NCBI RefSeq assembly: GCF_900104815.1 | Contig: NZ_FNTD01000004.1 | Span: 186,001 to 250,000, forward strand | DNA: 64,000 nt | From: Streptomyces misionensis | Lineage (GTDB): Bacteria > Actinomycetota > Actinomycetes > Streptomycetales > Streptomycetaceae | Direction of reading: 5' to 3' | Shown: piece by piece, positions 58,403-64,000 of the stretch | Position numbering within the stretch: the first letter of the stretch is position 1 | Layout: each line of letters opens with the position of its first letter | The notes under the pieces: model-generated | What the model was told of the DNA's origin: nothing | Seen by the model: only the letters and a program-made list of their open reading frames with translations | The model's database searches: none | Made by a program: the position numbers and the translations under genes

Positions 58403-60151
58403 ATGGTGGGACCGGAGAGCGCGCAGGCCGGGCGGAAGGAGTCCGCGGTGGTGCCCTCTGCTCACTTCGCCCCGGCGCTGGACGCCATCGGGGCGGGAGC
58501 CTACGTCGTGGACGATCAGGGCTGCGTCATCGCCGCCAACAGCCGCGCCGAGGAGCTGCTGGGCCATACCGCCGACGAACTCATGGGGCGGGACGCGCAC
58601 GACCTGCTGCACCGCGGGCCGCAGGGCCAGCAGCTGCCCGCGACACAGTGCGGCATGCGGCGGGCGTTCCTGGCCGGATGCCCGGCCCAGGGCGGCGAAG
58701 AGTACTTCGAGCACGCCGACGGCTCCCTGCTCCCGGTCTCCTGGACGCTCACGCCGTACGACGCCGGCGACGGTGGCGCCGGCACACTGGTCGTCTTCTA
58801 CCTCCGCCGGCCGGCCGCCGACACCGGGGCGCCCCGGGAGCAGTCCGCCGGAACGCTGTCCGACTTCGAGCGGCTGGCCCTGCTCGCCGAGACCACGACG
58901 CAGCTGACGAGCACGTTCGACATCGACGAGGCGCTGCGCCGGCTGGTGGGGCTGGTCCTGCCGCGCCTCGCGGACTGGGCCGTCATCGATCTGATCACCG
59001 AGCACGACGAGGTGTGGCGCACCGTCGTGGCCCAGGCCGACGGCGACACCGTGATCCGCCACGAGGACCTCGAAGGGCCGATGCCGCCGGTCCCGGAGGA
59101 GTCCCTGATGCCCCTGTCGAAGGCGTTGCGGGGCGTCTCCTCCGCCCTGGCCGGCCCCGACACCTACCAGGGCGCGCCGGACTCCGGCATCACGGCCGAG
59201 CAGCGTCGTCTCTTCGACAGCGCCGGCGTGCACTCCGCCGCCATGGTGCCCCTGCGCAGCACCCGGGACGTCCTGGGAGCCCTCACCCTCGGCCGTGCCG
59301 GCATGCCGGGCAGCTTCACCGTCTCCGACCTCCCCCTGCTGGAGGACATCGCGCGCCGGGCCGGCCTGGCGCTGGACAACGCCCGCCTCTACCAACGCCA
59401 GCGCAAGGTCGCCGAGACCATGCAGAACCATCTGCTGCCCCAGATGCCGCGCGTGCCCGGGCTCCAGATGGCCGTGCGCTACCTGCCCGCCCCCGACGCC
59501 TCGCAGGTCGGCGGCGACTGGTACGACGCCTTCACCCTGCCCGACGGCGCCACCGCGCTCGCCGTCGGAGACGTCGTCGGCCACGACCTGGAAGCCGCCG
59601 CGGGCATGGCCCAGCTGCGCAACATGCTGCGCGCCTACGCCTGGGCCCAGGAGGGGCCGCCCAGCCGGGTCGTCGACCGCCTGGACGAGGCGATCATGCC
59701 GATCACCGACGTCACCATGGCCACCCTCGTCCTCGCCCGGGTGACCCGGACCGACGACGGCCACTGGCAGCTGTCCTGGACCAACGCCGGTCACCCCCCG
59801 CCCCTGCTCATCACGCGGGACGGTCTGGCCGAGTACCTCACCGACGGCCACGGGATCCTGCTGGGGACCGGAGTGCGCATCCCGCGTCCCGACGCCACCG
59901 TCCTCCTGCCGCCGGGCTCCACCCTCGTGCTCTACACCGACGGGCTCGTCGAGAAGCCGGGCCACACCCTCGACGACGGCCTGAACCAGCTGCGCCGGCA
60001 CGCCGCCGCCCTCGCCCACCGCCCGCTGCCGTCCTTCACCGACCAGCTCCTGCGCCGCGTCCAGCCGCCGGGTCTCGACGACGTCGCCCTGCTCGCCCTG
60101 CGCACCCCCGCGCGGGAGCGCGGCGGCACGACCCCGTCCAGGGCCGAGTGA
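58403..60151 (+). CDS. PAS-GAF-SpoIIE (PP2C) serine phosphatase
   Basis: 582-residue signalling phosphatase. A PAS domain (about 20-135; AYVVDDQGCVIAANSRAEEL), a GAF domain (about 165-330; DFERLALLAETTTQLTSTFD to the AGLALDNARLYQRQRK end) and a C-terminal SpoIIE/PP2C phosphatase (about 355-575; VGGDWYDAFTLPDGATALAV, AVGDVVGHDLEAAA, WTNAGHPPPLL, LVLYTDGLVE) with the metal-binding Asp residues in place. Such proteins dephosphorylate STAS anti-sigma antagonists and are numerous in Streptomyces. The ATG at 58403 follows AGGA. No STAS or kinase gene adjoins. Confidence 0.93.
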   Translation: MVGPESAQAGRKESAVVPSAHFAPALDAIGAGAYVVDDQGCVIAANSRAEELLGHTADELMGRDAHDLLHRGPQGQQLPATQCGMRRAFLAGCPAQGGEEYFEHADGSLLPVSWTLTPYDAGDGGAGTLVVFYLRRPAADTGAPREQSAGTLSDFERLALLAETTTQLTSTFDIDEALRRLVGLVLPRLADWAVIDLITEHDEVWRTVVAQADGDTVIRHEDLEGPMPPVPEESLMPLSKALRGVSSALAGPDTYQGAPDSGITAEQRRLFDSAGVHSAAMVPLRSTRDVLGALTLGRAGMPGSFTVSDLPLLEDIARRAGLALDNARLYQRQRKVAETMQNHLLPQMPRVPGLQMAVRYLPAPDASQVGGDWYDAFTLPDGATALAVGDVVGHDLEAAAGMAQLRNMLRAYAWAQEGPPSRVVDRLDEAIMPITDVTMATLVLARVTRTDDGHWQLSWTNAGHPPPLLITRDGLAEYLTDGHGILLGTGVRIPRPDATVLLPPGSTLVLYTDGLVEKPGHTLDDGLNQLRRHAAALAHRPLPSFTDQLLRRVQPPGLDDVALLALRTPARERGGTTPSRAE

Positions 60152-60212
60152 GCGGTGCACCGCCTCCCCGCGAGGGGTAGGCCGCGCGGCCGGGAAGCGG
60201 GTGGCCCCGACG

Positions 60213-62960
60213 TCAGCCGGTCAGATGACGCTGGATCCAGTCGGCGGCGGCCCTGCGGAAGGCCCGGCGGTTGTCCGCCCGCCGGAAGTCGTGGCCCTCG
60301 TCGCGCAGGACGAGGAGTTCCGCGTCCACGCCGCGCTCCCGGGCCGCCCGTACGAACTGCTCGGACTCGCCGGGCGGCACATTGGTGTCGTGCTCGCCGT
60401 GCACGGCCAGCACCGGCACGCGCAGCGCGTCGACGCGGCTCATCGGCGACAGCGCGTGCAGCAGTTCACGGTCCCGTTCCGGGTGCCCGTACTTGTGGGC
60501 GGCCGACTGGGCGAGCCATGGCTCGGTGCCCGCGAAGAACGTGGCGAAGTTCGACATGCCGCACACCGGGACGCCGGTGCGGAACAGCTCCGGGTGCCAG
60601 ACGAGGGAGGCCATCACCAGGTAGCCGCCGTAGGAGTGGCCCATCACGGCCAGCCGGAGCGGGTCGGCCAGGCCCTTCACGACGACGTGCGCGGCGCAGT
60701 CGGCGACGTCCTCGATCGCGGCGAACCGGCCCCGGCCCAGATCCGCGTCGACGAAGGAGCGGCCGTAGCCGGAGGAACCGCGCACATCGGGGGCGAAGAC
60801 GTCCAGTCCCCGGCCCAGCAACTCGTGGTAGAGCGGGTCGAACACCGGGCGCTCCTGTTCCTCCGGGCCGCCGTGCAGATGTAGGACGCAGGGCGCGGGC
60901 TCCCTCGGGGAACGGCCCTGCGCCCGGTAGTACCAGCCGCCGAGGCCCAGTCCGTCCCGGGCCCGGGGGCGCATCGGTACCGGCCGTACGGGGCGGTGGA
61001 CACCGGGGGCCACCACGTCCTCGTCCCGCGAGGACCACGGGGTGCGCAGCGCGGCGCCCTGGGGCAGCCACCACACACCGGGCCGGCGCAGCGATCCCGA
61101 CAGCGCCACCACGGGCGCGTCCGGGTCCGCGGTGACGGCCACCCTAGTGACCACCTCGTGCGGGAGCGGCACGGCGCGGGAGCGGTCGAGGGCCGTCCCG
61201 GGCACCAGCGGGGTCACCTCCAGCTCGCTGACACCGCGCACATTCCAGGACAGCACCGCGCCGCGGCCGTCGCGGTCCAGGGTCAGCAACTCCAGTCCGC
61301 TGCCGTCACGTTGGGCGGCCACCGTCAGACCGGTTCGGCCGCCCCACGGGTCGAGGGCGACGGCGTACAGGGCGGCGTGCTCGCGTTCGTGGTCGCTGCG
61401 CAGCCAGAGCGTCCGGGCGTCCGGCGCGAACGCGCCGATCCACGGGTCGCCGTCGGCGACCGGCACCGCGCAGGTCACCCACTGGTCCCGGATGCGCACG
61501 ACCAGCGCCTCCCGCCGGGCCCGCGGGCCGCGGCGCACCAGCGCCAGCCGCCCGTCCCTGCTGATGTCGCACACGCGCAGGGTGGCGGCCTCCCGTTCAC
61601 TGGCCACCAGTACGGGGGCGGCCGATCCGTCGGGGTCGACGAGGTAGGCCGACAGCGTCCTGGGACCGGTTTCGGCCCCGGCCGCGTCGTGGTCGGCGGC
61701 CGCGGAGACGGTTGCGGCGTGGCCGGTCGGCGGTGCGGGGACGGACGGCGCGCCCAGGAGGGTGGCGCGTCCGTCCCGCACGGTCCAGCCCTCCGGATGG
61801 ACCGTCTCGGCGGCTCCGGAGACGGGCGGCACGGGGGTGGGGACGCCCGCGCCGGGAGCGGCCGCACCACTGTGCTCGGTGCCTGCGGCGCCCGAGACCT
61901 CCACCCCGGCGGGTGCCAGGCGCGCGGGGGCCTCGGCGACCGTCACGGCGAGCGCGGAGCCGTCGCGCGCCCAGCAGCCGAGGTACGCGGAACTCCCCGG
62001 CTCGCCGCCCGCGAGGACCCGCCGTCCCGTGCCGTCGGGGCGCACGCACAGCACACGCGTGTGCTCGCTGCCCCCCGGTGCGGTCGTGTAGGCGATCCAC
62101 CGTCCGTCCGGCGACCAGGCGACCTCGGTCACCGGGTCCGGTTCGGCGTCCAGCAGGTGCACGTCGTCACTGTCGACCGGTCCCTCCCACAGTTGCGGCA
62201 CCCCGCCGCGGTCGCAGATGAACGCGACGTGCCGCCCGCCGGGATCCGCCGAGGGGTACCAGCAGCCGTGCGAGACGAGCACCCGCGGAACGTCGTCGAG
62301 CGACACGGCGGCATCCGGAACGACCAGGGTCTCCGGCGCGGCCTGTGTCTCGCCGCTCCCCCCGTGCCCGGACAGCTCGTCGGCGGACACCGCGCGCTCC
62401 GTGCCGGGCCGTGACGGGTCCGCCGGTACGTCGTGGGGGTGCGGCGGGTTCCGCCGGGGCGACCGGGTCTCCGTACGGTCCGCTGCTCGCTCCGCCCGCA
62501 CCGGTCCCCGGCGGTCGGCCGGGGGCACGGTCGGACCGCTCCAGGCGAGGGCCGGGCCGTCACCTGCGCGGTCGCTCGCCGCGAAGCCGGCCTCGCCGTC
62601 GGGGGGCCGCACGTCGCGGGCGGTGTCCGTGCCACGAGCCGTGTCCGTGCCACGGGCGCGGCCGGGCCGCGAGCGGTCCGCCGCGGTCCGGGCCCGGTCG
62701 GGTCCTCCGGCTCCCGTCCGGGGCCGGTGCTCGGCATCGGTCGCGTCCTCCGGCCGACCGGGCTCGGAGCGGCCCGCCGGGTCCGACGCGTCCCGGGGGT
62801 CCGCCCGTGGGGCATCCGCCGCGCTCCCGGGCCGATCTGAGGCGGGGCGCGCGGGCGCGTCGCTCGGCGGGCCGGCCCGCACGCCCTCCCCCACGTCCCC
62901 GGCCGGGCGCGGTGGGAAGGAGCGGGCGCCGGTCAGCGGATTCCGTGGGTCTGCAGCCAT
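60213..62960 (-). CDS. S9 family (prolyl oligopeptidase-type) peptidase
   Basis: 915-residue cytosolic peptidase. The first 200 or so residues are Arg/Asp/Pro/Ala-rich and disordered. A beta-propeller follows (about 215-640; WYPSADPGGRHVAFICDRGG, VTEVAWSPDGRWIAYTTAPG), then the alpha/beta hydrolase domain with Ser776 in MGHSYGG, Asp858 in GEHDTNVP and His890 in DEGHDF, a complete triad. It should cleave short peptides, like acylaminoacyl or dipeptidyl peptidases. The ATG 62960 lies inside the end of the upstream amidotransferase gene, so the two are co-transcribed; a GTG at 62984 is a longer alternative. Confidence 0.9.
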   Translation of the reverse strand: MAADPRNPLTGARSFPPRPAGDVGEGVRAGPPSDAPARPASDRPGSAADAPRADPRDASDPAGRSEPGRPEDATDAEHRPRTGAGGPDRARTAADRSRPGRARGTDTARGTDTARDVRPPDGEAGFAASDRAGDGPALAWSGPTVPPADRRGPVRAERAADRTETRSPRRNPPHPHDVPADPSRPGTERAVSADELSGHGGSGETQAAPETLVVPDAAVSLDDVPRVLVSHGCWYPSADPGGRHVAFICDRGGVPQLWEGPVDSDDVHLLDAEPDPVTEVAWSPDGRWIAYTTAPGGSEHTRVLCVRPDGTGRRVLAGGEPGSSAYLGCWARDGSALAVTVAEAPARLAPAGVEVSGAAGTEHSGAAAPGAGVPTPVPPVSGAAETVHPEGWTVRDGRATLLGAPSVPAPPTGHAATVSAAADHDAAGAETGPRTLSAYLVDPDGSAAPVLVASEREAATLRVCDISRDGRLALVRRGPRARREALVVRIRDQWVTCAVPVADGDPWIGAFAPDARTLWLRSDHEREHAALYAVALDPWGGRTGLTVAAQRDGSGLELLTLDRDGRGAVLSWNVRGVSELEVTPLVPGTALDRSRAVPLPHEVVTRVAVTADPDAPVVALSGSLRRPGVWWLPQGAALRTPWSSRDEDVVAPGVHRPVRPVPMRPRARDGLGLGGWYYRAQGRSPREPAPCVLHLHGGPEEQERPVFDPLYHELLGRGLDVFAPDVRGSSGYGRSFVDADLGRGRFAAIEDVADCAAHVVVKGLADPLRLAVMGHSYGGYLVMASLVWHPELFRTGVPVCGMSNFATFFAGTEPWLAQSAAHKYGHPERDRELLHALSPMSRVDALRVPVLAVHGEHDTNVPPGESEQFVRAARERGVDAELLVLRDEGHDFRRADNRRAFRRAAADWIQRHLTG

Positions 62961-64000
62961 ATTTCCAGCAAAGCGGCCTGCCACAGCGCGTTCGCCCCGC
63001 GCTTGGTGCGGTGGACGTCGGGCGCGGCGAGCAGTTCGTCGACGTGACTTTGGCGGTACAGCCCGCGGGCCCGCGCCTCGGGGGCGCAGAGGGCCTCACG
63101 GACGCGTTGCAGCACCGGCGCGGCCATGTGCTTGATCGCCGGGACGGGGAAGTAGCCCTTGGGCCGGTCGACGACCTCCCGCGGCAGGACCTTGCGGCCC
63201 GCCGCCTTCAGGACGCCTTTCCCGCCGTCCGCCAGTTTGAGTTCGGGCGGGCAGGCGGCGGCCAGTTCGACCAGTTCGTGGTCGAGGAACGGCACGCGTG
63301 CCTCCAGCCCCCAGTCCATGGTCATGTTGTCGACCCGTTTGACCGGGTCGTCGACCATCATCACGTGGGTGTCCAGCCGCAGTTCGGCGTCCAGGGCGGT
63401 CTCGGCGCCCGGCGTGGCCATGTGGGCCCGTACGAAGTCGCCGGAGACGTCGTCGGCGGGCAGCACCGAGGGGTCCAGCAGACGTGCGAGGTCGGCGTGC
63501 GGACGGTCGAAGTACGTCTCGGCGTACGCGTCGGGTGCCCGGTGCCGGGGCACGTGGGCCATCTGCGGGTACCAGTGGTAGCCGGCGAAGACCTCGTCGG
63601 CGCCCTGACCGCTCTGCACGACCTTGACCTCCTTGGCCACCTGCTCCGACAGGAGATGGAAGGCGACCACGTCGTGGCTGGTCATGGGCTCGCTCATGGC
63701 CTGGACGGCCCCTTCCAGGGCCTGTGAGACCCGGTCGGAGGGGACCATCAGCTGGTGGTGGTCGGTGTCGAAGTGCCGTGCCATCAGGTCGGAGTAGTGG
63801 AACTCGTCCCCCTCCTCGCCTCCCTCGGCCTCGAAGCCGACGCTGAAGGTGGCCAGGTCGCGCTGCCCCTCGTCGGCCAGCAGCGCCACGATGAGGCTGG
63901 AGTCCAGACCGCCCGACAGCAGCACGCCCACCGGCACGTCGGCGACCATCCGGCGCCGCACGGCCGTGCGCAGCGCCTCCAGGACCGCGTCCGTCCAGTC
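62933..64000 (-). CDS. asparagine synthase-like amidotransferase, probably N-acetylglutaminylglutamine amidotransferase (partial)
   Basis: The visible 355 codons hold the ATP-dependent synthetase domain of an AsnB-like amidotransferase; the N-terminal glutaminase part lies beyond the window edge. The PP-loop motif VLLSGGLDSSLIVAL is intact, with VVQSGQGADEVFAGYHWYP, the substrate region NMTMDWGLEARVPFLDHELV and RPKGYFPVPAIKH. The GYHWYP and GYFPVPAI versions fit the 'trio' amidotransferase that makes N-acetylglutaminylglutamine amide, an osmoprotectant dipeptide, together with an acetyltransferase-ligase and a peptidase. The S9 peptidase gene overlapping its end takes the peptidase place here. 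Family assignment within the AsnB group is moderately sure. Confidence 0.85.
   Translation of the reverse strand, partial: DWTDAVLEALRTAVRRRMVADVPVGVLLSGGLDSSLIVALLADEGQRDLATFSVGFEAEGGEEGDEFHYSDLMARHFDTDHHQLMVPSDRVSQALEGAVQAMSEPMTSHDVVAFHLLSEQVAKEVKVVQSGQGADEVFAGYHWYPQMAHVPRHRAPDAYAETYFDRPHADLARLLDPSVLPADDVSGDFVRAHMATPGAETALDAELRLDTHVMMVDDPVKRVDNMTMDWGLEARVPFLDHELVELAAACPPELKLADGGKGVLKAAGRKVLPREVVDRPKGYFPVPAIKHMAAPVLQRVREALCAPEARARGLYRQSHVDELLAAPDVHRTKRGANALWQAALLEIWLQTHGIR

Overview
The window reads as a Streptomyces chromosome segment: GC is very high throughout, many genes start with GTG or TTG, ribosome-binding sites are of the AGGAG type, and the gene content is typical of the genus (streptogrisin-type protease, PAS/GAF/SpoIIE phosphatase, large LacI/TetR/LysR/AraC/MerR regulator set). 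A tap-tpg gene pair (37389-40201), which encodes the telomere-associated and terminal proteins of linear Streptomyces replicons, means the replicon is linear and suggests a chromosome arm, in keeping with the mostly accessory content. No rRNA, CRISPR array, prophage or intact insertion sequence was seen.

Layout. 1-7.9 kb: DUF4232 lipoprotein, a tRNA-Ser-like element with an aberrant anticodon arm, P-loop kinase, Lrp-type regulator, inositol-monophosphatase-family protein, DUF4190 protein, a decayed MarR/STAS junction, and a divergent XRE-cupin regulator with an EamA exporter and a B3/B4-domain protein. 8-20 kb: an arabinose block on the minus strand, with secreted GH54 arabinofuranosidase, a CUT2 sugar ABC transporter, araA, araD, araB and a LacI-type regulator. 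Five copies of one palindromic operator (TGTTAGCGCTCACA type) tie transporter, araDA and regulator into one regulon. 20-26 kb: polyprenyl synthetase and TPR protein, a short second CoaD-like protein, a beta-lactamase-like hydrolase, and TetR with a divergent oxidoreductase.

25.9-30.9 kb holds the most notable system: a small protein that looks like EACC1 sits three bases before a 1,537-residue protein with caspase-like protease, nSTAND1-type NTPase, one membrane segment and a long WD40 array. This matches the NTP-dependent conflict (suicide/immunity-like) systems described computationally in multicellular bacteria. 31-37 kb: SMI1/KNR4-like protein, dienelactone hydrolase, orphan FabF-like synthase, VOC protein, two unknowns, MerR. 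37.4-40.2 kb: tpg and tap, with the tap Shine-Dalgarno inside a hairpin. 40.3-46.5 kb: carotenoid oxygenase, TetR with two matched operators, NTF2-like, DUF4230, VanZ-like, alpha/beta hydrolase, PPOX protein.

46.5-52.8 kb: degenerate M48-like membrane protein, a frameshifted zinc-ribbon gene, a tightly overlapping three-gene operon (acyl-CoA-dehydrogenase-like flavoprotein, leaderless PhnD-like binding protein, TusA-like/diiron ferritin-like fusion), and a second SMI1-like paralogue. 53-57.4 kb: two secreted enzymes, a streptogrisin-type protease and an intradiol dioxygenase, with near-identical C-terminal CBM5/12 modules, flanking LysR and AraC regulators. 57.6-64 kb: GNAT, PAS-GAF-SpoIIE phosphatase, S9 peptidase with a long disordered N-terminus, and an asparagine-synthase-like amidotransferase (probably the N-acetylglutaminylglutamine type) cut by the window edge.
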